Below are positions 18,105 through 27,442 of a stretch of DNA of 64,000 nt, one piece after another. The stretch is from an uncultured Methanospirillum sp. (GTDB lineage: Archaea > Halobacteriota > Methanomicrobia > Methanomicrobiales > Methanospirillaceae). Positions within the stretch are counted from its first letter, which is position 1. Each line of letters starts with the position of its first letter. The notes under the pieces were generated by a model. That model saw only the letters and a program-made list of their open reading frames with translations, did not search any database and was not told the origin of the DNA. The DNA is taken from positions 2,728,001 through 2,792,000 of the forward strand of contig NZ_OY764544.1 of assembly GCF_963668475.1 (NCBI RefSeq). The letters run 5' to 3'. Position numbers and translations under genes: made by a program.

Positions 18105-18830
18105 TTATACCGTCACCTTCCTGAACATATATCCTGCGATCATCATCACTACTGCTGCAAAAAATGTCAGTACGGTAATTGGAATAACCGGAACAACTCC
18201 GGTTCCAAGATCTCTGATAGCGTCTATAGCATAACTGAGTGGGTTAACCCTAGCTATCATCCGGAGCCATGCTGGCATAACATCGTATGGCATCAGGGCA
18301 CTGGAGGTGAAGAACAATGGCATTGTGACCATGGCTGTGAACGCAGCGAATGAATCATGGTCATTCAGATAGAGAGCAATGGTTGTAGAAAATGCTGCAA
18401 TAAAGACGCCGAACAGAAAGAGGATAAGATACGTCATGGCATACTGCATCGGGCTCAGGATAGACGCTCCAATCAGGACCGCAAGAATCAGGATGATGGT
18501 TGTCTGGAGAATTCCCCTGATGGTAATGAAGAGAATCTTACTGACAAGGATACTCTCACGTGGAACAGGCATAGCTAAAAATTTGTTCAAAAATCCCAGG
18601 ATCTTATCAAACATGAGAAGTGAACCGCTTGATATACCGGCAGTCAGAATTGTCATCACCAGGATGCCTGGAGTGATAAAATCAAGGTAATTACCGGTGA
18701 AGTTCACCGGAAGGGTGAGACCCACAAAGAGAAGCCATGCAGCCGGAAGAATGAGAGTTGAGACCACACCAACCCTATATCTGATCCATCTGATAAAGTC
18801 CCGTTCCATATAGGTAAGAACTCCTCTCAT
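18105..18830 (-). CDS. ABC-2 type transporter permease (exporter)
   Basis: A 241-residue membrane protein with about six helices of the ABC-2 (DrrB/NodJ) type. The family sequence PLSYAIDAIRDL with a preceding MPYDVMPAWLRMIARVN is present near the C-terminus. The ATG at 18830 is preferred to an in-frame codon 33 bases upstream. An AGGAGG ribosome site lies six bases before it, and it overlaps the ATPase stop (ATGA). With the ATPase encoded upstream it forms an export system, co-transcribed behind the CobN-like gene, and could remove a tetrapyrrole intermediate or product from the cell. Confidence 0.9.
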   Translation of the reverse strand: MRGVLTYMERDFIRWIRYRVGVVSTLILPAAWLLFVGLTLPVNFTGNYLDFITPGILVMTILTAGISSGSLLMFDKILGFLNKFLAMPVPRESILVSKILFITIRGILQTTIILILAVLIGASILSPMQYAMTYLILFLFGVFIAAFSTTIALYLNDHDSFAAFTAMVTMPLFFTSSALMPYDVMPAWLRMIARVNPLSYAIDAIRDLGTGVVPVIPITVLTFFAAVVMMIAGYMFRKVTV

Positions 18831-19783
18831 GATCGCCTCCTGAGCATTAACCTGTACTTCCATTCTTCAAACCCGTTTGATTCCTCCTGTTTTCCAACAG
18901 ATTGCAAAAATACGTCATCCAGAGAAGGTTCATGAATAGACATCTCTCTGACTTTGTTTCCAGCCCTGCTCAAGGCATCTGCGAGAACCGGAAGGGCTTG
19001 ACGGCCATTTTCTGCAGTGAAAGACAATTCATTTCCAGACTTGCCGACAAACACAGGATCTTGAAGATCGATCTGATGATACTCTCCTTCAATGAGGACA
19101 GTGATAACATCCTTCATCAGATGTGATTTTAGTTCTGCAGGTCTCCCCATTGCCTGAATTTTACCATGACTGATGATCCCAACCCTGTCACAGAACCTGT
19201 CAGCCTCGTCCATATAATGCGTTGTGACAAAGATGGTCATCCCTTTCTTGTTCATCTCATGCAGATGTTCCCAGATGATCTTGCGGGCAGCTACATCAAG
19301 GCCGAGTGTAGGTTCATCAAGAAATATCACTTCCGGCTCATGTACGAGGGCCTCAGCAAGTTCAAGCCTGCGACGCATTCCTCCAGAGTAGGTCTTCGCC
19401 AGGTCATCGGCTCTGTCAGAGAGTTCCATCACGCCAAGAAGTTCGTCAACGCGGTCTTTGGGATTAGATATCCCATATAACTTCGCGAAGATGAGCATGT
19501 TCTCCCGTCCGGTCAGATTGGTATCAATCGCCATATCCTGGGGAACATAACTGAGACATCCTCTTACCTTATCAGGTTCTTGCAAGGTATCGTACCCACA
19601 GATGGATGCACTTCCTTTAGTCTGGGTGAGAAGTGTAGTGAGCATCAGAACTGTGGTCGTCTTCCCTGACCCGTTCGGCCCTAACAGACCAAATATCTCG
19701 TTATCAGCCGAAAAGGTAAGATTGTCAACGGCACAGAGTGTTCCAAACTCTTTTGTCAGATCACAGGTCTCAATTGCAGTCAT
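18827..19783 (-). CDS. ABC-2 exporter ATPase
   Basis: A 318-residue ATPase of the DrrA/NodI (daunorubicin-resistance) group. Walker A is GPNGSGKTTT, the signature TYSGGMRRRLELAEAL, and Walker B VIFLDEPTLGLD; a C-terminal domain of about 100 residues follows, ending in the usual PSLDDVFL. The start at 19783 (MTAIETCDLTKEFG) has GGAGTGAT seven bases upstream; an in-frame ATG at 19795 is less likely. It begins about 50 bases after the CobN-like gene, so the order of transcription is CobN, ATPase, permease. Confidence 0.92.
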   Translation of the reverse strand: MTAIETCDLTKEFGTLCAVDNLTFSADNEIFGLLGPNGSGKTTTVLMLTTLLTQTKGSASICGYDTLQEPDKVRGCLSYVPQDMAIDTNLTGRENMLIFAKLYGISNPKDRVDELLGVMELSDRADDLAKTYSGGMRRRLELAEALVHEPEVIFLDEPTLGLDVAARKIIWEHLHEMNKKGMTIFVTTHYMDEADRFCDRVGIISHGKIQAMGRPAELKSHLMKDVITVLIEGEYHQIDLQDPVFVGKSGNELSFTAENGRQALPVLADALSRAGNKVREMSIHEPSLDDVFLQSVGKQEESNGFEEWKYRLMLRRRS

Positions 19784-19835
19784 GGTTGGTATCACTCCCG
19801 ATATTCACAGTTTAAGAAAAAATCGCAGATCTGCC

Positions 19836-22800
19836 TCATTCTTCCCCTGCTCGTTCGAAGAATTCTTCTGACTCCAGATATATCTCCTGGAGTTTACGGA
19901 TAGTCTCCTCGTCTGTCTCCCAGAATCCCCGTTCATGAGCTTCAAGAAGCCTTCCTGAAATGCTGTGCAGGGCGTATGGATTATTCTCTTCTATCCACTG
20001 ACGATTATCTTCGTCAAAGAGGAAATGTCCGGCTGCAGCCTGGTATTCCCAGTCATCAACAGCATCAGAGGTGACATCCCACCCGAACATATAATCTATT
20101 GTATTGGTAACTTCCTGTACTCCCCTAAATCCATGCTGCTTAAGCCCCTCTATCCACCGTGGGTTGAGCACACGGCTTCTGAAGATAAACCTGATCTCTT
20201 CATCCAGAAGACGTGTTTTTACATTCTTTGGATCACATGCTTCTCCGATGACTGATACCGGATCCTTGTTGCCATACGCCTTTACACAGGCGTTCATCCC
20301 GCCAAGGAAGATGTAATCATCATCTACGTCAAGGATGTCCCACTCCTGGGAGACCCGGTTCTTTACTGTGGCGTCAAGTCTTGAGAACTGTTGTTTGAAG
20401 AGTTCGGTGCACTTCTCTCCTTTGAAATTTCTGCCATATGCATGAGCTCCCCAGGTGGTGTACACATCTGCCAGATCCCCTCTATCCTTCCATGCAGAGG
20501 CATGTACCACTTCTCCAACTGCACAACCATGGTTTCCGGGAGGATCACCAAATATTCGGATTAAGGCTTGATCCCGTGCCTCCTCTTCAGAAAATCCTTC
20601 TTTGATCTTTTCCACAAGGTCCTGTTTCAGATGGGCTGATAGGTAATTGAGATCATCAGATTCATCAAGAGAAGCGATGATCTCAACACCTTCATCGATC
20701 ATGTATACGAGATTTGGAAATGAATCGCGAAACAGTCCACTTATCCGCAGAGTAACATCGATACGTGGCCGACCAAGTTCCTTGGATGGTATCACCTCTA
20801 GTCCGGTTACTGCTCCTCCTCTGTCAGACCAGACCGGTTTCAATCCCATCAGCCAGAGAATATATGCGATATCATCTCCACCGGTCCGCATGGTATCGGT
20901 AGCCCAAACAACGATTCCAACCCGCTCTGGATACTCCCCCTTTTCTTCGATGTACCTCTCCATCATCTGGTCAGCCATAGCTTTTCCGGTCTGCCATGCA
21001 GCAGGAGTTGGGATTGAAGCAGGATCGATGGAGTAACAGTTTTTCCCAGTCGGCAGAAGGTGGACATTCCCACGGGTTGGATCACCACAGGGACCCGGTG
21101 GAACATATCCTGCATCCAATCCACGGACGAGGTTAGTCATCTCATCGGTTGTCTGCCTGACCCGGGGTATGACATCATCACAGATCCCGATGACTGATGC
21201 CTCAAGAGTCTGGTTTATGGGTCCATTTTCCTCCATGATCCTGGATAAGACTTCTTCCCGGTCATATCCGCATGAATCCATCACCATGATCAGTTCCTGG
21301 CTGCGTGTATCGATAAGATCGAGGAGTTCTCCATTCATGCGATTATATTGCTCATTGTATCTGGACGGATTGTCAAGGAGATCCTGAAGTGTGAGAGAGA
21401 GTGATTGTGCAACTCCGTCCCGGAGAGAAGGTATTTTTCCATTTTCCAGCCGGGTCAGAGCGTACACCATCTCTCTGAATCGATCGTCAACAGGGGGCTG
21501 TCCAAAGATATGCAGCCCGTCTTTTATGATTACATCCCTGACTTCGCAGAGATAATCATAAATACGCTCGGCAGATGCAGCAATCTCCGAAGCAGAAGCA
21601 TCTTCTGATAGTCCAAGGTCATTTGTCAGGTTCTGCTCTCGGACAATTCTGGCTACCTCCCTGATCAGATCATCTGCTTTCTGAGATTCGCCACCTCTTA
21701 CCGCACGGAGATATTCCTGAAGGATACTATCAAGATCTGTGAGATCTCCATACCCCTCTGCCCGCATCATGGCAGGTACCAGGTGATCGAGAAGAACAGC
21801 CCATGTCCTTCGTTTGGCCTGAATTCCTTCTCCTGGATCGTTCATGATATAGGGATAAAGATGAGGCATATCCTCGAGCACTACATCAGGGTAACACTCT
21901 TCAGAAAGAGCATTGCCTTTACCGGGAAGCCACTCAAGAGTTCCATGAGTTCCCATGTGAATGATAGCATGAGCACCAAAGTCATCTCGTATCCAGCGAT
22001 AATATGCGAGATACTGATGAGGCATCACCATGTCATTTGAATGAATAAGTGACTCAACTTTCTCGAATAATCCCCGAGGAGGCTGAATTCCAATAAAGAT
22101 ATTTCCAGTTAAGAGACCGGGAATGCAGATGTCCCCTTCTGCAGTCATGACATCCCCAGGTATAGAGCCCCAGTCGGCCGTTATTTTGTCCTGGTTCTTC
22201 TCAGGAATCTTTGAGAACCACTCATTATAACGGTCTTTTGATACCAGAGCCGCTGCACGATCCCTCATCTGCTCTTCAGAAAGGTATCGGGTATCGTTTG
22301 TAAGACCGGCTATCATGGCGTTGATCAGATCATTTCCGCTCTCAGGTATCTCACTGACAGAATACCCCTCTTCCTTGAGCCTGTATAGAACATCGATGAC
22401 ACTTTTGGGTGTATCCAGCCCTCCGGCATCCCCAAGGGCATCCATCTCCCCGGTGTACTGATACAGAAGAATGGCTACTTTTCGCTCTGATGGGGGTGTT
22501 TTTCGAAGTTCAGCCCATCTTCTTGCCATTGTTGCAATCCTCTCAGGACGTCCGGGTATCGGGATTGACATATTTTTTCTGCCATCAAGTTCTCCGGTTG
22601 TTCCAAGTGGGATTGCGATGATCTGTCCGTCAAATTCAGGCCAGATAACTCCTGAAGAGATCTCCATCGGAGAAAGACCTGCCTCATCATTCTGCCAAAC
22701 ATCATAGGGTCGGTACATGGTAATAGTCTGCAGAAGCGGGACATTCAGGTCATTGAAAAAGTTGTACACAGGATCGGTCTTTGTGCCATCATTTGGATCA

Positions 22801-23582
22801 GATAGAGAGATCTGGGAGAATGACATGTTGATGATCAAAACATCGATGATAGGTCTTCCATCTTTGATCAGGTATAAATCCATAATTTTTCGTATCCCTA
22901 TTGCACCGGTGATGGGATTGGGACTAGTTACCAGGAAAAATGGAAGTACATTCATCCCTTCGGCTTCGATAGCACGAATGAGAACATCAACTGTATGGAG
23001 ATTTTTTCTGACATAAAAAAACTGATGAAGTAAAACTCCGATAGTATGCTTTTTTGGATCAAGCCTGGTTACATGGGTCTTGAAATCATGGTTATCTGGA
23101 AGTGAAGGATGGTAAAAACCCTCTGTTGGTGGATACCTGATTGAAGGAAGCTCAATCCCGGAAACTCCCAGACATTTGCAGATACAGAGAAGCAGACTGA
23201 TGGTATTCTCGATTCCGCCCAGTTCGATTACAGCATGGATGTAGTCATACTCTTCATCAGTGAACGGAAAGAGACTTCTGAAGTCTTTCATCTCCTCAGG
23301 GACTGAACTACAGACAAACGTTGGTATCTTCAGTTCCTTTGCTGTAGTTATCAGTCTGTCAAACTTTTTGAAGTACGTGGAGCTTCCATGATTACTGATA
23401 ATGAGAAACTGGCATTCTCTCATCTCCCCGATGGCTTGGATAAATTTTTTTTCTTCAGAATCGAGGGCTTCTGATGTGGTCTGGGTGACCTGAAGATTTG
23501 TTTTATCTAATGTACTGGTAGAACAAGCCTCCAGTATCCATGGATTTTCTCCTGTACCCGCACTGATGTAAAATAATTTCAT
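19836..23582 (-). CDS. CobN/BchH-type metal chelatase large subunit
   Basis: A 1248-residue protein of the CobN/ChlH family, the catalytic subunit that binds the tetrapyrrole and metal. Key family sequence in the middle third is HMGTHGTLEWLPGKGNALS, followed by YIMNDPGEGIQAKRR. Later motifs are VVWATDTMRTGGDDIAYIL, PRIDVTLRISGLFRD, and GGMNACVKAYGNKDP. Length is that of a full CobN. CobN needs CobS/CobT-type or ChlI/ChlD-type partners; here ChlI and ChlD are encoded in the convergent operon. The family also includes nickel and unassigned chelatases, so the metal cannot be told. The start at 23582 (MKLFYISAGTGENPW) fits the family better than an upstream codon at 23621. Confidence 0.93.
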   Translation of the reverse strand: MKLFYISAGTGENPWILEACSTSTLDKTNLQVTQTTSEALDSEEKKFIQAIGEMRECQFLIISNHGSSTYFKKFDRLITTAKELKIPTFVCSSVPEEMKDFRSLFPFTDEEYDYIHAVIELGGIENTISLLLCICKCLGVSGIELPSIRYPPTEGFYHPSLPDNHDFKTHVTRLDPKKHTIGVLLHQFFYVRKNLHTVDVLIRAIEAEGMNVLPFFLVTSPNPITGAIGIRKIMDLYLIKDGRPIIDVLIINMSFSQISLSDPNDGTKTDPVYNFFNDLNVPLLQTITMYRPYDVWQNDEAGLSPMEISSGVIWPEFDGQIIAIPLGTTGELDGRKNMSIPIPGRPERIATMARRWAELRKTPPSERKVAILLYQYTGEMDALGDAGGLDTPKSVIDVLYRLKEEGYSVSEIPESGNDLINAMIAGLTNDTRYLSEEQMRDRAAALVSKDRYNEWFSKIPEKNQDKITADWGSIPGDVMTAEGDICIPGLLTGNIFIGIQPPRGLFEKVESLIHSNDMVMPHQYLAYYRWIRDDFGAHAIIHMGTHGTLEWLPGKGNALSEECYPDVVLEDMPHLYPYIMNDPGEGIQAKRRTWAVLLDHLVPAMMRAEGYGDLTDLDSILQEYLRAVRGGESQKADDLIREVARIVREQNLTNDLGLSEDASASEIAASAERIYDYLCEVRDVIIKDGLHIFGQPPVDDRFREMVYALTRLENGKIPSLRDGVAQSLSLTLQDLLDNPSRYNEQYNRMNGELLDLIDTRSQELIMVMDSCGYDREEVLSRIMEENGPINQTLEASVIGICDDVIPRVRQTTDEMTNLVRGLDAGYVPPGPCGDPTRGNVHLLPTGKNCYSIDPASIPTPAAWQTGKAMADQMMERYIEEKGEYPERVGIVVWATDTMRTGGDDIAYILWLMGLKPVWSDRGGAVTGLEVIPSKELGRPRIDVTLRISGLFRDSFPNLVYMIDEGVEIIASLDESDDLNYLSAHLKQDLVEKIKEGFSEEEARDQALIRIFGDPPGNHGCAVGEVVHASAWKDRGDLADVYTTWGAHAYGRNFKGEKCTELFKQQFSRLDATVKNRVSQEWDILDVDDDYIFLGGMNACVKAYGNKDPVSVIGEACDPKNVKTRLLDEEIRFIFRSRVLNPRWIEGLKQHGFRGVQEVTNTIDYMFGWDVTSDAVDDWEYQAAAGHFLFDEDNRQWIEENNPYALHSISGRLLEAHERGFWETDEETIRKLQEIYLESEEFFERAGEE

Positions 23583-23676
23583 AAAATAACCAGCCATTGC
23601 AAAAAGTTTGAGTGAATACAATTTGGCTTGAGGCAGGTAAAGATTTTTTTATTTATTGCAAATAAACTTACATGAA

Positions 23677-25368
23677 ATGTTCTGTAAGATCATCTCGAAT
23701 AAAAAAGTGATAATTTATGGCTGCCTCGTTCTTATTGCAACGATTATCCTGCTCTTTTGTATTGTTGACTCTATCTTTGTAAATGGTGTTGACAAAAAAG
23801 AGATGATTTCGGTAAAAATAATTGCCTTGAACGATTTTCACGGCCATCTGTTTGATCGTCAGAGTCTCAATGGGCACCCTGCAGGAAGCGCTCCGGTTCT
23901 TTCAGCAGCTTTGAAAGATGCAATCAATCTCTCAGATACAAACCATATATTTCTCGCTCTGATTGGTGACACAATCGGTGCTTCTCCCAGGCAGTCAACT
24001 CTGCTCATGGATGAACCAACGGTTCTCTTCTTTAACTCGGTATTGAATACCAATACCTCACTTATTTCAATCCCTGGCAATCATGAATTCGACAGGGGAG
24101 TTAATGAACTTATGAGGATAGTGAACGGTGGTAATGGCACTGATGAAACTCCACATCTTGTCGATCCATATCCTGGATGGAAGGGGGATATGATCTGTGC
24201 AAATGTTGTCTGGAAAGATAATCAAACCCCAATATTTCCTCCATATATAATAAATATGATAGATGGTATTCCTGTTGCATGGATAGGGGTCGTTACAACC
24301 GAAACACCTTCATTGACTCTCCCTCAGAATATTGATGGCCTGGAGTTTCTCAACGAAACAGCGACTGTGAACCATTATGTTCGCATTCTTCAAAAACAGG
24401 GAATTCATGCATTCATTGTTCTCCTTCATGAGGGTGGCAATCAGGATCCCTATGAAGGCCAGACAAGACCCAGAACAGATGTATCCGGTCCGATAGGTTC
24501 CATTGTCGCAGGAATGGATTCTGATGTTGATGTGGTTTTGTCAGGTCATAAACATGGGTTTACCAATGCGTTTCTATTAAATTCCGGTGGAAAGGATACC
24601 CTGTTGGTTCAGGCATACTCGTATGGGATGGCGTATGCTGATGTTAATTTACAAATAGATACTGTCAGTCGTGACATCTGCAACAAGTCTGCAGAGATTA
24701 TTCCGGTATATCCTGAACCCGAAGAACGACTGGAAAGCGATGCAAATGATCTGGTACAGAGAGTTGAGAAGGCGGTACATCACTTTAATCAGGAGGTTAT
24801 TGGATTCACATCTTCTGATATCACCCGATCACCTGAAGGAATCTATGGATCACCGCTTGGTCGGCTTGTTGCCAGATCACAGCAGGAAGCAATGGGAGCA
24901 GATCTTGCTTTTGTAACATCAGGGATACTTCCCGGTTCACTTCATGCTGATCTGGCAGCAGGAAATATTACCCGTTCAGATCTTGAGGCAATCCTACCCC
25001 CGGATGCTGAAATGGCTAAAGAGTATGGGGGATGGTATAGTCGCCCGAGAGCTGCTTCCCGAGAATTAAATGGAACCCAGATCCAGAGAATACTTGAGCG
25101 ACAGTTTGAAACTCCTGCTCCTGAAGAAGATCTATCAACATCAGGGATTGAATATGTGTGCGATCTGACCCGCTCACCTGGAGACCGGGTTACAGGAATG
25201 TGGATCGATGGAAAGTCCGTTGAGAAGAATAAGACGTATCTGGCAGCAATGAATTACTATATCGCGTATGGCAGAGGGAATTTCACACCTGGATGGGAAC
25301 CGGGTGTGAATGTAACCATAGGACCGGGAGATATTAAGGCGTTGATAGGGTATATCAAAAAAATCTGA
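23677..25368 (+). CDS. UshA/5'-nucleotidase-like phosphoesterase, membrane-anchored
   Basis: A 563-residue protein with an N-terminal membrane helix (about residues 12-33) and then a calcineurin-like metallophosphatase domain: NDFHGHL, LIGDTIGASP, IPGNHEFDRG, a histidine in LLHEGG and the SGHKHGF motif. The second half is the 5'-nucleotidase C-terminal domain (substrate specificity domain, with PLGRLVARSQQEA). The catalytic domain should face outside the cytoplasm and hydrolyse nucleotides or related phosphoesters. The ATG at 23677 is preferred over an upstream in-frame TTG at 23656. It is divergent from the CobN-like gene and may be unrelated to it. Confidence 0.88.
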   Translation: MFCKIISNKKVIIYGCLVLIATIILLFCIVDSIFVNGVDKKEMISVKIIALNDFHGHLFDRQSLNGHPAGSAPVLSAALKDAINLSDTNHIFLALIGDTIGASPRQSTLLMDEPTVLFFNSVLNTNTSLISIPGNHEFDRGVNELMRIVNGGNGTDETPHLVDPYPGWKGDMICANVVWKDNQTPIFPPYIINMIDGIPVAWIGVVTTETPSLTLPQNIDGLEFLNETATVNHYVRILQKQGIHAFIVLLHEGGNQDPYEGQTRPRTDVSGPIGSIVAGMDSDVDVVLSGHKHGFTNAFLLNSGGKDTLLVQAYSYGMAYADVNLQIDTVSRDICNKSAEIIPVYPEPEERLESDANDLVQRVEKAVHHFNQEVIGFTSSDITRSPEGIYGSPLGRLVARSQQEAMGADLAFVTSGILPGSLHADLAAGNITRSDLEAILPPDAEMAKEYGGWYSRPRAASRELNGTQIQRILERQFETPAPEEDLSTSGIEYVCDLTRSPGDRVTGMWIDGKSVEKNKTYLAAMNYYIAYGRGNFTPGWEPGVNVTIGPGDIKALIGYIKKI

Positions 25369-25433
25369 CGAACAGGTCATAGGGATTTAAACCAAAAAAA
25401 GTGGCACCCCAAAAAAGAGTTACTAATAGTTAC

Positions 25434-25952
25434 TTATGGAATAATTCTAACTTCTTTTGAAGTAATCATCTTATTTGATTGTTTGTCAAAGATCTGAACA
25501 TCTACTGGTTCTCCAACTGATGGACATGCTCCTCCTGCAACTCCATAATAATCGGCAGGGAAACAGTCAGTCCAGTTGAATCTCGCTGCATCACCATTGC
25601 TGAATGATGGAGCCCAAGTGTAACTGGCATAAATTTTTTTGTTGGTGGTTAAGTATGTTCCTTCTGTGACATTTACAGGATATGTCATCTGTTTAAACAT
25701 TCCAGATGGAATAAATGTCTTTACTGTAATGTCCTCCCAATTAATTGAATCTCCTCCATCATGTTTTATCATAATATAGGAGAAATTTCTGGCTTCTGCA
25801 CTTATGGATAATTGAGGGGCTTTCTTTGTTTCACCGGTTATTGAGCCTGCAAATCCACTTACAATTGCAGCAATAATAATGCATACGATGAGCATTAACA
25901 TAACTCCAATAACCGGAGAAACCGCTGAATCCTTGAATAATTTTGTATTCAT
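25434..25952 (-). CDS. Archaeal type IV pilin-like protein
   Basis: A 172-residue protein with the Pilin_N (former DUF1628) signature: a short charged leader and SAVSPVIGVMLMLIVCIII, forming the hydrophobic assembly helix. The rest is a beta-rich, Asn/Thr/Ser-rich domain with two Cys, and is likely glycosylated at NxS/T sites. It is second in a two-gene unit, five bases after the stop of the pilin gene at 25958-26626. It may be a minor pilin or another surface filament subunit. Confidence 0.85.
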   Translation of the reverse strand: MNTKLFKDSAVSPVIGVMLMLIVCIIIAAIVSGFAGSITGETKKAPQLSISAEARNFSYIMIKHDGGDSINWEDITVKTFIPSGMFKQMTYPVNVTEGTYLTTNKKIYASYTWAPSFSNGDAARFNWTDCFPADYYGVAGGACPSVGEPVDVQIFDKQSNKMITSKEVRIIP

Positions 25953-25957
25953 GATGA

Positions 25958-26626
25958 TTACTCCCTTACTGGAATCGTCTTATCATATATTGTTCCACCT
26001 GTCGTTGTGTCAATAAGTTTAACTTCCATTTCATCCTTCGAAGTTATATATGGCAAATTTTTAATCAATTCTTTTCCTTCAACAAAACCGCCTGTAACCT
26101 GGATTGCATCACCTGCTTTCATAGTGAAATTACCCCACCAGATACTGGGTCCATTTTCAGCATTAGCATATAACCCATTAATAACCAGACATGGCTCATG
26201 CCAGTAATAGTATTTTCCAGAAGAGGAACTTTTGTAGTAATGATTCAACGAGTTGATATCATATTTGCAGGTATATCCTTCGGCTGGATAAAATTCAGCG
26301 TCTATTCCCGTGTAATTTGCTTGTATACTCTTAGCAACATTTGCTACGCCTGACTGGTTTGTCCATGTTGTAATAAGTTGAACATTTTTTGTGTTAATTG
26401 GATCACCACTCAAATGTTTTATAGTCAAAGCTGGAGAACCCATACTATCGGTCAGTCCAAAGGTTGCATCCATGCTTACCTGTGGAGTTTTTCCCTTCTT
26501 TTCTGTTAATCCACCAGCAAAACCACTAACGACTGCAGCAATAATGATTGTAACCACAAGCATCAGCAAGACACCAACGACAGGAGATACAGCTGATTCA
26601 GACTTTTTTTCTTTTCCTTCCTTCAT
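25958..26626 (-). CDS. Archaeal type IV pilin-like protein
   Basis: A 222-residue pilin-like protein. The leader MKEGKEKKSES is followed by AVSPVVGVLLMLVVTIIIAA, the assembly helix, and a beta-rich domain with NWTNQSG-type glycosylation sites. ATG at 26626 has GAGGT shortly upstream and is preferred to TTG at 26632. It is the first gene of the pair and is divergent from the pilin genes on the + strand at 26815, sharing a 190-base promoter region. Confidence 0.85.
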   Translation of the reverse strand: MKEGKEKKSESAVSPVVGVLLMLVVTIIIAAVVSGFAGGLTEKKGKTPQVSMDATFGLTDSMGSPALTIKHLSGDPINTKNVQLITTWTNQSGVANVAKSIQANYTGIDAEFYPAEGYTCKYDINSLNHYYKSSSSGKYYYWHEPCLVINGLYANAENGPSIWWGNFTMKAGDAIQVTGGFVEGKELIKNLPYITSKDEMEVKLIDTTTGGTIYDKTIPVRE

Positions 26627-26814
26627 ATACAAACCTCAAGACTTCTGATGCTAAGTAAAATTTTTCTTAGCTAAGATCTAAATTATTGACTTAACGTAAA
26701 AAAAGTTGTTATGCGATTATGACAATTCATTACATGCAGAAGCATTCACTCACGAAATTAAACGTAATGGAAAATTCGCGCAACCGTTGAGAAAAAATAT
26801 CTGTGGCTGTTGTA

Positions 26815-27441
26815 ATGGTACAAAAAAAAATGGCTCATAAACAATTCACCTCTGCGGTGGGGATTTCGGCATGTGATCCTGCAGTATCTCCGGTAGTAGG
26901 GATTATGCTGATGCTCACCGTCACGCTCATCCTTGCTGCAATCATCAGCGGTTTTTCCGGAGGGATCGCTAATACTCAGTCAAAGCCTCCACAATTGCTA
27001 TTTGAAACTTCTATGGTCAATGACACCACCGATAATTCTCTAAGTTTTTTTGATATCAGGATAATCTCGGTCAGTGAAGGAATTCCAACCAAGGACATAA
27101 AATTAGTAACTGAATGGCAGAGTCATGGATCAAAAATTAACCGGTGTATCATACTGCCAAACTCCGGAAATGTCGGTTCTGATACATATCCTCGTGGATT
27201 TGGGCCTGGAGTTTCTGATGATGTTGCGGGGTCTTCCAACTTTGGGAACTTCACCCTCCTGGCAGGAACTCGCCTTAATGCAAATGCAACCAATGGCAAT
27301 GATCCGATGGATGCGGTATTAAATAAAACCTGGAACCAGGGGAGTGAAGGTATCACAGAAGGTACACCAATCAGAATCCAGTTTATTCATGTCCCAAGTG
27401 GCGCGATCATAGCTGACAAAGAGATCACTACGGAGACATAA
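26815..27441 (+). CDS. Archaeal type IV pilin-like protein
   Basis: A 208-residue protein with leader and DPAVSPVVGIMLMLTVTLIL, the pilin assembly helix, and a Ser/Asn/Gly-rich domain. The exact start is uncertain: GTG at 26803, ATG at 26815 or ATG at 26830 are all in frame, and all give a leader before the ASPV-type motif. It is followed after one base by another pilin-like gene. Confidence 0.83.
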   Translation: MVQKKMAHKQFTSAVGISACDPAVSPVVGIMLMLTVTLILAAIISGFSGGIANTQSKPPQLLFETSMVNDTTDNSLSFFDIRIISVSEGIPTKDIKLVTEWQSHGSKINRCIILPNSGNVGSDTYPRGFGPGVSDDVAGSSNFGNFTLLAGTRLNANATNGNDPMDAVLNKTWNQGSEGITEGTPIRIQFIHVPSGAIIADKEITTET

Positions 27442-27442
27442 G

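Noticed and set aside
5372-23582. Coenzyme F430 (Cfb) biosynthesis cluster
   Set aside because: The Cfb route uses CfbA, an amidase CfbB, separate CfbC and CfbD, and a MurE-like CfbE. No CfbB or CfbE relative is here, while CobN, ChlI/D and a NifK-like subunit are extra.
7671-23582. Bacteriochlorophyll genes
   Set aside because: ChlI/ChlD/CobN and BchLNB-like proteins recall them, but no other chlorophyll genes are present and the divergent sequences sit in a methanogen-type context.
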